A DNA stretch of 64,000 nucleotides from Cryptomeria japonica (lineage: Eukaryota; Streptophyta; Pinopsida; Cupressales; Cupressaceae). Positions 45,881 to 57,657 of this stretch are shown one piece after another. The translations under genes and the position numbers were made by a program. Under the pieces are notes generated by a model. It had not been told where the DNA came from. It worked only from the letters and a program-made list of their open reading frames with translations, and did no database searches. Position 1 is the stretch's first letter. Every line of letters starts with the position of its first letter. The stretch is from NCBI RefSeq assembly GCF_030272615.1, contig NC_081406.1, forward strand, positions 217,630,997 through 217,694,996. Reading direction: 5' to 3'.

Positions 45881-46710
45881 GTGAAGATAGATGAATACTT
45901 TAAAGGAAATTCAAGGTCTATGGATCCTGAACTAGCAGTTGAGATGATCATAAATGAACCTATACAGAATGTGGATCCAGTCACACTAGAATCGTCAGAG
46001 AATTCCATAGTGACTAAAGAACAACAACAAGTGAACACACCTAGGTATGTAAGACTGAACCACTCTGAATGTTAGATAATTGGGAATAAGTATCAAGGTG
46101 TTATGACAAGAGGAATATTGGCAAATGAAGAGGTATGTTTAATTTCTCAAATTGAACCAACATAAGTTATTTAGGCATGTGAAGATAAACATTCGATTAA
46201 AGCTATGGAAGATGAATTAGAAGAAAAGAACAATACATGGACATTGTCTCCCCGACCTAAAAACAAAAATGTACTTGGAACTAAATGGGTATTCATAAAT
46301 AGACTTAATGAAGATGGTAAGGTAATAAAAAACAAAGCAATATTAGTGTGTAAAGGATTTTCACAGAAACAGGGAATTGACTACAATGAAACCTTTGCAC
46401 CAGTAGCTAGAATTGAGGCAATTAGATTATTTCTTGCATTTGCAACACATAAGAACTATAAAGTATATCAAATGGACTGTGTAAAGTATATCAAATGGAC
46501 TATATATTTCAAAGTGACTAATGAAGACATCATGGTTATTGAATTTTTTGTTGATGACATCATTTTTGGAGGAGAAGATGGATTGTGTAAAGACTTTGCT
46601 AATAAGATGCAGGAAGAATTTGAAATGTCTATGATTGGGGAGATAAAATTATTTTTTAGGATTGTAGATTTCACAGACTGATAAAGGTATATTCATATGT
46701 CAAACAAAGT
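45881..46710 (+). pseudogene. M: reverse transcriptase with core deletion
   Basis: KNNTWTLSPRPKNKNVLGTK, INRLNEDGKVIKNKAILVCK, GIDYNETFAPVARIEAIRLF and NYKVYQMD are followed directly by YFKVTNEDIMVIEFFVDDII. About 80 residues, including [10 protein letters not shown] and [10 protein letters not shown], are missing. At the join the phrase GTATATCAAATGGACT occurs twice (46461 and 46486). The FVDD site survives (about 46547-46558). A frame change at the T run near 46650-46658 follows. It cannot make a folded RT. Confidence 0.9.
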
Positions 46711-47336
46711 ACTTGAAGGAACTACTAAAAAAATTTGGTATGGAAAACTCTAGACCGGTAAGTACTCCTATGACTATAACTGATAAATTGACATTGAAGG
46801 ATGATTCAGCTCGCACAACAAATCTTGGTTTATGGTATCCTAAATATGAAAATTTTGATTTATGTACATACGCCGATGCAAATTGGACAAGAGATGTAGA
46901 TGACAGAAAGAGCACCACCGGCGGGGCATTCTTTCTTGGTAATAGATTGATTTCATGGTTGAGCAACAAACAAAGCTGTACATCATTATCAACAACAGAA
47001 TTAGAATATGTTGCAATAGCAACTAATTGTACTCAGGTATTATGGATTAAGCAAATGTTGAAGGACATAAATATAAAATGCAAAGAACCTATAATTATTT
47101 ATTGTGATAATTCGACAGCAATTGATATATCTAAGAATACGGTATTTCACTCTAAAACTAAACATGTTTCTATCAAATATAACTTTCTGAAAGAGAATGT
47201 TGAAGAAAAATAAGTGAGATTGGTTTATGTGAATACTAAAGAGCAGATTGCAGATATCTTTACTAAGCCTTTTCCTAAGGAAACTTTTAAATATCTCAGA
47301 GAGTAGCTTGGGGTTATACCCTCACTGGTAGAGACT
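46711..47336 (+). pseudogene. M: RT end and RNase H, second deletion
   Basis: KELLKKFGMENSRPVSTPMT, then DDSARTTNLGLWYPKYENFD, where about 50 residues (from RYxSMIGGLLYLT to FRYLKGT) are deleted. RNase H reads YADANWTRDVDDRKSTTGG, STTELEYVAIATN, YCDNSTAIDIS and HSKTKHVSIKYNFLKE. A TAA lies at 47211; sequence to ADIFTKPFPKE and SLVET continues to about 47336. The first RNase H Asp (DADW) is changed to DANW. Confidence 0.88.
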
Positions 47337-47714
47337 TAAACAGTTGATGATTGGCATCAAACCAATAGATTTTACAGAGAAACTTTTTTCCGACTTTGAT
47401 GGAGGAGAGCTACTTCTTAGGGGGAGTAGTTCGATATAACAATTGGTTATTGTAATTGGTTCTATGAATTGGTTGTATCTAGTATTTATATTGCTTTGGC
47501 ATTTGATGTCAAAGGGGGAGAGATATCTATGGAAAAACATTATCCTTTGGGGAGAGATTACTTATTGGGGGAGTGATATATACTCTTTACATTTGTATTT
47601 TTATTTCTGGTATTGATCTATTTTGGAGATTGTTGGTTTTTGGTTTTTGGCATTCTGTTTTGGCACATAGATGTTTTTCCATCTTGTGTTGCCATCAATG
47701 CCAAAGGGGGAGAT
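47337..47714 (+). promoter_or_regulatory. Polypurine tracts of M
   Basis: Five purine runs in 380 bases: about 47418-47428 (TTAGGGGGAGT), 47511-47523 (AAAGGGGGAGAGA), 47548-47556, 47564-47572 (TTGGGGGAG) and 47703-47714 next to the LTR. The last one primes plus-strand DNA. The reiteration is a Sirevirus hallmark. Confidence 0.75.
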
Positions 47715-48186
47715 TGTTGATATTATGGATGTGTTGCATAGGTTTTGTCATTGATGTCAACACTTATCCTTCTAGAGATATTTGGTTATGTTGAATCAGC
47801 ACATTATGTTCACCGGCAAGTTCAGTGACTTATGAATAGTCACCGGTATATCACTCACCGACAAGTTATATTGTTCACCGACACTGAGGATGACTTATTA
47901 TCATCTGGAGATCACTTGGTTATGTCGAAGACATGGTCTGGACACTTGGTTTTGGTATTTTGGTTACTGGTCTAATTGGGTTGACATATTTGTTGTTACC
48001 AGAAAATTTGTCTAGGTTATGGACCGACATGCATTATCTATTCCAGATCAGCATGACATGTTATGGAGATGATTTAATTAATTGGATATTGTTGTAATTT
48101 TATTGAGCCGACATGATGCATCGCATCTTGACTTATCTAAATTGATTTAATTGTAATATTCTTTATTAGCTGACCTACACCTTTGG
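47715..48186 (+). repeat. 3' LTR of M, first part
   Basis: TGTTGATATTATGG onward, pairs with 42414-42890. Ends at TTTGG (48182-48186), the target duplicate of N. Confidence 0.92.
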
Positions 48187-49594
48187 TGTAATGCCCCTAC
48201 GTTTGACCTTAGTTGACTTCCTATGTGGCATTCTTGAATGGTTGATTTACCGCGACGTAATGTTGTAGATTAGATAATATAAATAATTGTGCATACCTAT
48301 TATTTGGCTTTTGCATCGATTTTGTGCATATGTAATTATTCCCTAATTCTTGTTATAAATATTGAGCTAACGCCTTCATTGGATATGTATATATATGTAT
48401 GCTTGCGTGACTCATGGTTGCAGGAGATTGGAGGTACTATATCGCCTAGGGCAAGGTTCAACTCCACCAGGATTCGCAGGGTTGAGTATACCTCCTTCAT
48501 CCTTAGAATTCAGATTAGGTGGTCATAAAACTCTCGTCTTGCCTAAGCCATGATCAAGTGAGCATTGTGTGTGGTCTATAGGGTTCCTTTGTCGTTTGGG
48601 TTGCGTGTCTTGTGATTGGTGGACTTTCTTGGTTTGTGTGTGTTGCATGTGGTAAATGAAGTATTTTATCCTAAGTATTTAATTCAATTTATTGTGTTGA
48701 TTTATGCATTAAAAATTGAGAAATTTAAAATAAATAGGTTTCTTTTAGGTGATTAATCATTAATTAAAAAGATCGCTTTATTTATGTTGTAGCAAATTTA
48801 ATTTAATGGTTAATTTTAAAAATAATGAATTTAATCTAGTTTATGCGTTTTGAAAAAAGAAATATTTAAAGTTATTTGAAATATAATTAATTTAATCTCT
48901 TTTGCATTTTGAAAATAAAAAAAGGGTAATTTAAATTATTTAAAGAAAATCATTTTTTATTTATAAAGTTTGATATAGTGTGAAAGATTGATTTTTGGAA
49001 ATTAATTTAATTAAAATATTTTACCCTTGTCAATAGTTCGAAATATAAATGTTGGATTAATTAATATTGAGAAATTAAAATTAAAATTAAAATTAAATAG
49101 GAGAGAAGCATTTTAATTTGAAAATCAAGTTAAATTAATTTAATAGTTGAAAAGAATTATTATTTCTTTTTAATTTTAAAAGTGCTTGAATTTCAAAATT
49201 AGAAATTAGGTCATAGGTGTGATTCATTTAACCGAGGGTTTGAAAATATTTTTGGGGGAGAGTTTTTCATTCTAAAATTTTTGGAAAAGAAAAATATTGG
49301 GATGGAGATTGGGGATTTTTCCAAGGATGGATTTCTATAGCTGCAGGATTGGGGGCTCTTCTTCGAATCTTACCAGGAATGGTAAAGAGGTAGGATCCCG
49401 GTTTTCTCCTTTTATTTTTAGGCTAAATCAAAAAAATGGTATTTTTGATGTTCTTCACGGAAATGCTGGTTTTTTTTTTAAAATACCCATGAGTGCTCTT
49501 AAGATTTAAGTTTTTAGTTTGAGAATATTGATTGTTTTGGGGTCAAGATTGTTTTTAGAAAAATAGATAAGAGGGATTAAATCCTTTTGGGTAT

Positions 49595-50202
49595 TTGAGA
49601 AATCATGATCTTGTTGAGAAAATCTTCCCCATTTTATTTCTTTCAGCATTCTGGCAAAAGAAAATAATAATAATAATAATAATAAAATGTCTGTGACTGT
49701 GTATGAAAAGATTATTTTAGTTTTCTTTTAGTTATTTTGGGTATTAAATAGTTATGGTGATTTATTTATTTTGAATATTTTTATAGTTTATTTTATTTCT
49801 TTTATATATATTGAATATTATTAATATATATTTTATTAATGAGGTTAATAATTTTATATTAATTAATATTTAGATTTTAAAATCTGTAACTTATCCTTGA
49901 GAAATCATGATCTTGTTGAGAAAATCTTCCCCATTTTATTTCTTTGAGCATTCTAGCAAAAAAACAAACAAAAAAAAACAAATAATAAAAAAATGTCTGT
50001 GACTGTGTATGAAAAGATTATTGTAGTTTTCCTTTAGTTATTTTGGGTATTAAACAGTTCAGGTGCTTTATTTATTTTGAATATTTTAATAGTTTATTTC
50101 ATTTCTTTTATATATATTGAATATTATTAATATATATTCTAATAATGAGGTTAATAATTTTATATTACTTAATACTTAGATTTGAAAATCTGTAACTTAT
50201 CC
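49595..50202 (+). repeat. Tandem duplication of about 300 bp inside N's LTR
   Basis: Two copies (49595-49896 and 49897-50202), each from TTGAGAAATCATGATCTTG to AAATCTGTAACTTATCC, each with a variable A/AAT microsatellite. The same pair is in the right LTR at about 57562-57880 and 57881-58180, so it predates the insertion. Confidence 0.85.
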
Positions 50203-50340
50203 GATTTGTTATTTGTATATATTAATGATAATATATATATATATATATATAATTGAAAGTCGTATATTTATTAAGTTGGTTTAATGTTTATATTTTATTA
50301 TCCAGGGGCTAATAATTATATATTGATTAATATTTAAGTG

Positions 50341-50528
50341 GAAATAAATCTAGGTTGAAATAACTTTCTTTTATTGGAGATTTTTAAAATAAATCTAGAT
50401 AGAAAGATTTTCTTATATTAGAGATTTTTGGAAATAAATCTAGATAGAAGGATTTTCTTATATTAGAGATTTTTGGAAATAAATCTAGATAGAATAACTT
50501 TCTTTATTGGAGATTTCGAAATAAATCA
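50341..50528 (+). repeat. Tandem repeat of about 45 bp, four copies, in N's LTR
   Basis: Unit: GAAATAAATCTAGATAGAA then GATTTTCTTATATTAGAGAT. Repeated in the right LTR at about 58332-58518. Confidence 0.85.
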
Positions 50529-51339
50529 TATTTATTACTCGGTGATGTTTAAATTTATATTTTTCAAGGATATAATATTTTTGGATTAAAATGATATGGG
50601 TCTTATGGGTAGTTTAGAAAGGGAATGCTAAAGTATAGGAGTAACTGGAAAAAGGGGATATTTATCATTGGGCATTCCGAAAACTCAAATGATATGCTAT
50701 TGAATTATCGGAAAATTATTAATGCATAAATTTGAAAATTGATAAATTAATTATATCCTCATTAGTAAAATAAGTGGTGTAGTTACGCCCTTCTTTGTTT
50801 TTGAGATATAGACAATATAGAAATATGGCAAATTTAAATTTATGTAATTATTGGCCGAAGTGGTCGTTGTATAGTGATTGTGTTTGCCTTTAAGGCAGAG
50901 ATGTAAAAGACATGAAACTTATGTAATCCTAACTTAATTAATTGCTAGAGGGGTCTTGCAGTTGAGTAGACCTAGAGATGTAGCCCTTTAGGGGTGAACT
51001 CCGAGATCATATCTGTGTTATGTGATGTTTTTGTTCCTCATGTTTCATACTTAGAGCTAACATGTATGGTTGTATTTTGTAAGTGTATAATGGGGATTTA
51101 ATGAAGTCATTTCTTGAATGCATAAATATAGTCATCTTATTAAAATGTAGTAATTAGGGTCATAAAAGATTCTAAATATGATTATGGAATTTATTTTGTT
51201 AAGGAAAAGAAGTAAGCATGGAAAGAAAGTCACTAGGTTACAATTATTGAATTAACTTGTCATAAAGCTTGTAATTTGAACGTAATAAATGTATGACAAA
51301 TATTGGATTAACTATCATAATTTCTAAATTGAAATCTAA

Positions 51340-51990
51340 TGGATGATCCTCATTTGGGTATTTACCTTTTTATCTTAGTAAATGAACATCATCATGTTAG
51401 CTATATTTCAATAAATTGGATGAATCCATTTAGTTAATTACATTTTATTCTAAACAAATAATCCTCACCAAACTAGTTGTATAATTGGATGAACTCAATA
51501 GGTTATCTGCATTATAACCTTAATACATGAACTTCATCATAACAACTATAATTGAACTAAAATGGGAGAACTCATTTAGTTGTTTATATCTTAATCTTAG
51601 CAAATGTTTTTCTTCATATTAACTTTATTTTAACTAAAATGAGTGAACTCAATAAGTTACCTATATCTTAACCCTATTGGATGATCTACATTTGGCTATT
51701 TACATTTTATCCTATATAAATGAACTATGATTTAATAGTTGGTTATGGTAAAACCCTAATGAATGAACTTCATTTTTTTTGTTTACATCTTAATCCGTAA
51801 TGTATGAATTTCATCTTATTAGCCATATTTTAACTATAGAGGATGATCTCATTTGGTTGGTTATTTTTAAACCTAAATAAATGAACCTCGATATATTAGT
51901 TGCACTGTATCCAAATGGATGGCTTGCCAAGTTAACCATATTTAAACCTTAAAGGGAGAATTTCTTAAGTTGCCTATGTTTAAAATTCAT
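51340..51990 (+). repeat. Degenerate tandem array in N's LTR
   Basis: Phrases of the type AAATGAACTTCATCATATTAG, ATTTTAACTAAAATG and GAACTCATTTAGTTGTTTA recur about every 90-100 bases with heavy drift. The right LTR has the same array at about 59330-59970. Confidence 0.65.
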
Positions 51991-52360
51991 TGAGTAAATA
52001 TCCTCATGTTAGTCTCATCTCCAATCATATTAGATGAACGCTTCCTAAATTCTAAAATGTCAATTCAATGAACATAATATATCCATGTCTTAAGTATTAA
52101 CTTGTAATTAAGATATCCAGCTTAATTGGATCAAACGTCGCGAATTGAGTTAGGTGTAAGGAGACGTAATCACATTGGGAAACTCCTTAGGTTTGTTTAG
52201 TCTTCCGCTGTGTTATCTAGGCTTTAGATAACTCCAAAGTATCTTAATGTTGTGACTTATTATTAACACTCATAATTATTATTAAAAAAAAAAGATAGTT
52301 AGACTCTGTTTGAGTGTTTTATCTTTCACCCTTTGGGGTTTCCTGGCAGGGCATTACACT

Positions 52361-52372
52361 TGGTATCAGAGC
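52361..52372 (+). other. Primer binding site of N
   Basis: TGGTATCAGAGC, two bases after the LTR, perfect for initiator tRNA-Met. Confidence 0.93.
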
Positions 52373-55300
52373 CAAGTTGCAACACTGGGATCTTTGGTTT
52401 CGCTTGTGCCCTTAGTTGGTGTGAGGTGTAATCTACCTTATGTTGTAGGCTTGTCCTCCTTATTGTGTGTGTGTGATTGAGTAGACCTTAACTTGGCTAT
52501 AACATGTGTGTTCACACCCTATTCTCACCTTCTTGATGTGGGTGCTTTGGAGTGATTGTATGTGTTTTGTTGCTTATTAATGTCTTGGTCTATGACTTCT
52601 CTTATTCTGAAAGAGAAGCATATGTACCTTCATTCTTGATTTGTTTTACTCTTTTGACTAATCCATCTAGGTTGGTTGGTATTGTCTTGAACCTAAAAGT
52701 ATGAAATGTGCTTGTTATGGTTATGATCTATCTTAGTGTTGTCCACTTGAAGGATGAGTATGGCAAATATTAAATGCTTACTATGTAGTAAAATGAATGA
52801 TTATCACCCTTCTTCCTCTCTCTCTCTCTAGGAAATTTAAAATGTTTCTTATTTGTGTAACTATCCCTTAAATGTGAGTTTTCTTATTGCAAGAGAAAGG
52901 ATGACATTTCTTGATCCCTTGTGTGAGCCTTATAATGCTTATGTGTTTTTAGATTATAAAAGGGGTTTGGTTTGAAAGTTAAATATTGATTATTGAGAGA
53001 AAATTGTATGTTTACATTAAGGATTCTCCATGTGCTTTGTAGGAGTAATATAATTAAATTCCATCTTAAGTAAGGTACATTAATATGCGCATAGTTGATT
53101 TTGTGAAAATTGCTTTGTTGTGAAAGAATTACCAAAAGAGAACATGTTATAGTAGCTTCAAGAGTGTAATTAATGTGCTCCAAGAAAGATTGTTTTATGT
53201 GTGTCTTCAAACCAGTTTGATTTAGGACCTATTTTAGCAACGCTCCATTTAACTTGCCTTTGGATATAGATAATTGTCTTATTGTGTTTAGAAAGAGCAA
53301 ATGAAAGACTTGTTAATTTGTATGCATTAATGTGTAGTATTTAGTAGATAGCTCCTCATTTACCTTCTTGTCGTAATTCGACTTTGAATGTTAGGTTGTA
53401 GATTTTGATGTATTGTGGTATTGAATTAAGAATAGTGAGTGTTCTCAAGAAGTCTTGTATTACCGAAAGATTGTGTGTCTTAATTTCTTGTTCGAAAAAC
53501 TAGAACATTCTATTGCAACCATAATAATTGGAAATGTCATGTTAGGTTGCTTTGGCACCCTCCTAAAAGATAGAAAAATGAAAACCGTGCAACTAAAATG
53601 ATAGATTATATCTGAGCATATAGTGTGATCTTGTTGATCTTGTGTATTCGTAGGAAATAATTGATTTTCCAACTCTCTTCCTCCTCTTGCCTAAATTATA
53701 GGATTTGTTGTTTTTGAAATAATATTAAGAATGCAGTGATTTAAGAAGAATTTTTATAAAGCATATGAAATTGTATGTTTGCTTTTGGCTTCTAATTGAA
53801 AGAGGAAAGTTTTTCGCTTTGGAAAAGAAAATTGCATAGTTAGTAATGTGAATGAAAATGCTTAGTGGAATTTGAGAAAGATATCAGAATTATGTTATTT
53901 CCTTGTGTAAATTTGAATTGTTAAAAATTTCAGAACGTGTATCTAGAGTAAACTTTATTTAGTGATTCATGTGAAAAGCATAATTAAAACTTCCCTTAAG
54001 TAGATGATAGCGTATTGAAAAGTATTCCCCGTAAATGTGACTAAACCAGTAATGGTGCTATTCCTTGTGTGTTGTAATAAACCCGTACTTGCTATGTGTG
54101 CCCATGGGATGGTGAAGTAATCAACCATGGGGGATATGTTTCCTTATGAGCATGGGAAACCATACTATTTATGTGATGTTGCATATTTGCTCCCTTACTG
54201 AGTGCCAACCCACGGGTTGTTGATAAGTTAGTATGTGAAGGGGTAGTATTAGAAGTCACCATTCCTTGAATAGTATGAACAGCGTACGAGTAATGTCGAT
54301 GCGAAGCAACTTTAGCTTCCCTATCTCAAGGAAAAATATAGTTATATAATGAAACTGTATTATAGGTGTACTCAATACTTTCCCTTATGATGAATCGATT
54401 TATGAGGTTCATGTGTGGCATCCTAATTCCTATCCTTTATTTTGAGCATATAGATGACAGTTCTTGGAGCATCTTTTGCCTTGTCTTCATGAGAGGCGTG
54501 CTATTTTTCACATGAGCTGCCAATTGACTAGTGTTGGTAGACTTGTGGGTAGATCTTAGCCATGTATACCTCTAGCTTACGATGGGTATCCTGAGAGGAA
54601 CATTGCTATGCGGGGTGTGATCGGTGCATGCCTTATCTGTGAGATACACTACCATGCAGGATATGTCCATTGCGTGCCCTGTCCACTTGGAGTATTGCCA
54701 TGCCGTGTTGAGACACGATGCAAGATGTAGTAGACATTACCATGCGGCCTACTGATAGGTATAGGGTAGAGCCATGCCACGTGACGATGTGATGCAAGGT
54801 GATGTTGAGGTGCACACTTCCATGCCATGTGGATGTGTGACTTGGCCACACCATATGATGAGCTATTGTGATAGCTAGACGATTGTTCCTTCCTTCCTCA
54901 TTGGTGGCTAGCTACTAGTCACCTAGTGATGTAATGTGCACTTATGATTTTTCTTTTATTATTTATTTATTTATTTGTTTCCTTATGGGCCAGCAATTTA
55001 TTTTACTTTGACCTTGAAGGTTTAGCCATGATCTTGCGATCTTTTTCTTACTTGATTTGATGTTGCAATTCCATAATTATTTTCTTGTCTTACTGTTGGA
55101 ATTGACAATTATTATCTTTATTCTTCTGTACTTTGGTGGCTAAACTGGTTTATCCTTGTTGTTTGCATATGTTGGTCTTGTGTTGGAATGTGAATTCCTC
55201 TCCAAGAACATAGGAGATGGTCTTGGTTGAGTGTATACGAGGAAGTAGACATAGGGAACGTTGAGGATGGAGGTATGTGAGGCTGTGAGATAGCTAGGAC

Positions 55301-56121
55301 CCACTACCTACCTATGAGTGGTGACTATCTCTTGGAGGCTAAACACCTTACACAACAAGGGATGTTCACGAGGGTCTTGTATGGAAGGTAGCACCGCTAT
55401 GGTGTACCCTAGCACCATCAAGCCCTTGAGTGAGATGTGGATATTGATGATCATGTTATTTGTTCTGAGAGAAGGCATAGAGATGTTGATCATGCATGTT
55501 ATCTTTGACCGAGCATTAGACATGCTCACATGTGGCCTTTTGTGTTGTGCAAACCAGTTATGTGGATGCTTATTATGTGTAATCATGGATTAAATGGTGT
55601 TCACTTGTCACTATGTTATGGGACATAGTCATTGGAAAAGTACTTAAATGCCTGGAAGGTGTAAACAATTGAGTTATTTACGTTGCTCTTATTTACTGAA
55701 AAGCTAACTTGGTGGTAGAAATTTATATTTGAAGATAGTCCTATGTGATAAAGTTTTGCTAAAAGAGGTATGGGTGAAAGAATTTGATCTTGATGACATG
55801 TTTTCTTGTCATGTTTGATAGATGAGTATAGTAACTGTTGTCTATATCTTGTAATGCATTAATTTGGTGTAATGGAAGGAAGAAAAAAATTCTCGTTTCT
55901 CTACTATGATTGTGTGTAAATTCTAGAATATTTTAAGAAGTGTACAATTTTAGATGCATTATGTTAATGGATAATGACATTCGTAGAGGATTTATAAATA
56001 ATGTTTTAAATTGTTGACAAAATATTTATTTGTGCAAATTGATAATTGTAATTGAGTTTCAGGCCTAATACGTGTTGTATGATTTCCGCTTAGCCTTGCG
56101 ACTTCCAGGATTAAGTCGGAG
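52373..56121 (+). other. N: internal domain without recognisable genes
   Basis: No gag, protease, RT, RNase H or integrase motif in any frame; the largest open stretch is 108 codons, antisense and without a known motif. The first part (to 54600) is AT-rich and featureless. The section 54600-54870 holds a repeat array. 54870-56121 shows only short chance ORFs, including an overlapping pair on both strands near 55310-55590. Confidence 0.8.
54603..54870 (+). repeat. Degenerate array around CCATGC in N's interior
   Basis: CATTGCTATGCGG, CTACCATGCAGG, TTGCCATGCCGT, TTACCATGCGGC, GAGCCATGCCAC and TTCCATGCCATG occur about every 35-45 bases, each followed by GTG/GAT-rich sequence. GC content is higher than around it. 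Confidence 0.6.
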
Positions 56122-56136
56122 CCTAGGGGGGGAGAA
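56122..56136 (+). promoter_or_regulatory. Polypurine tract of N
   Basis: TAGGGGGGGAGAA directly before the 3' LTR. Confidence 0.85.
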
Positions 56137-57623
56137 TGTAATGCCCCTACCCAAGTCAGCCTTCTAAAACCTGTTTGACCTTAGTTGACTTCCTATGTGG
56201 CATTCTTGAATGGTTGATTTACCGCGATGTAATGTTGTAGATTAGATAATATAAATAATTGTGCATACCTATTATTTGGCTTTTGCATCGATTTTGTGTA
56301 TATGTAATTATTCCCTAATTCTTGTTATAAATCTCGAGCTAACGCCTTCATTGGATATGTATATATATGTATGCTTGCGTGACTCATGGTTGCAGGAGAT
56401 TGCAGGTACTATATCGCCTAGGGCAAGGTTCAGCTCCACCAGGATTCGCAGGGTTGAGTATACCTCCTTCATCCTTAGAATTCGGATTAGGTGGTCATAA
56501 AACTCTCATCTTGCCTAAGCCATGATCAAGTGAGCATTGTGTGTGGTCTATAAGGTTCCTTTGTCGTTTAGGTTGCGTGTCTTGTGATTGGTGGACTTTC
56601 TTGGTTTGTGTGCCTTGCATGTGGTAAATGGAGTATTTTATCCTAAGTATTTAATTCAATTTAATGTGTTGATTTATGCATTAGAAATTGAGAAATTTAA
56701 AATAAATAGGTTTCTTTTAGGTGATTAATCATTAATTAAAAAGATTGCTTTATTTATGTTGTAGCAAATTTAATTTAATGGTTAATTTTAAAAATAATGA
56801 ATTTAATCTAGTTTATGCGTTTTGAAAAAAGAAATATTTAAATTTATTTGGAATATAATTAATTTAATCTCTTTTGCATTTTGAAAAAGAAAAAAAGGGT
56901 AATTTAAATTATTTAAAGAAAATCATTTTTAATTTATAAAGTTTGATATAGTGTGAAAGATTGATTTTTGGAAATTAATTTAATTAAAATATTTTACCCT
57001 TGTCAATAGTTCGAAATATAAATGTTGGATTAATTAATATTGAGAAACTAAAAATAAAATTAAATAGGAGAGAAGCATTTTAATTTGAAAATCAAGTTAA
57101 ATTAATTTAATAGTTGAAAAGAATTATTATTTCTTTTTAATTTTAAAAGTGCTTGAATTTCGAAATTAGAAATTAGGTCATAGGTGTGATTCATTTAACC
57201 AAGGGTTTGAAAATATTTTTGGGGGAGAGTTTTTCATTCTAAAATTTTTGGAAAAGAAAAATATTGGGATGGAGAATGGGGATTTTTGCAAGGATGGATT
57301 TCTACAGCTGCAGGATTGGGGGCTCTTCTTCGAATCTTACCAGGAATGCTAAAGAGGTAGGATCCCGGTTTTCTCCTTTTATTTCTAGGCTAAATCAAAA
57401 CAATGGTATTTTGGTTGTTCTTCACAGAAATGATGGTTTTTTTTTTAAAATACCCATGAGTGCTCTTAAGATTTAAGTTTTTAGTTTGAGAATATTGATT
57501 GTTTTGGGGTCAAGATTGTTTTTAGAAAAATAGATAAGAGGGATTAAATCCTTTTGGGTATTTGAGAAATCACGATCTTGTTGAGAAAATCTTCCCCATT
57601 TTATTTCTTTGAGCATTTTGGCA

Positions 57624-57657
<34 letters not shown>

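Larger units (their letters stand above)
48187..52358 (+). repeat. 5' LTR of N
   Basis: Pairs with 56137-60347 with few differences. It lacks about 30 bases after CCCCTAC that the other LTR has (56149-56178). AT-rich, with internal repeats listed separately. Small ORFs (48289-48528, 49297-49509) recur in the other LTR only because the LTR is duplicated. Confidence 0.95.

Noticed and set aside
48289-48528. 79-codon ORF present again at 56261-56500
   Set aside because: Both copies lie in the paired LTRs of N; conservation follows from LTR duplication and no protein family is recognisable.
49297-49509. 70-codon ORF repeated at 57264-57476
   Set aside because: Same reason: LTR duplicate, low-complexity surroundings.
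49595-50202. CRISPR-like direct repeats
   Set aside because: Long tandem duplication in an LTR of a plant element; no repeat-spacer structure anywhere in the window.
50228-50252. (AT)n run as an origin or promoter
   Set aside because: Simple microsatellite inside an LTR; varies between the two LTRs.
52361-52372. tRNA-Met fragment
   Set aside because: It is only the primer complement next to an LTR; no cloverleaf follows.
54633-54854. His/Trp-rich antisense ORFs in N
   Set aside because: A by-product of the CCATGC repeat array.
55308-55593. Overlapping ORFs on both strands in N
   Set aside because: Mutual antisense reading of the same bases; no motif, no relatives in the window.
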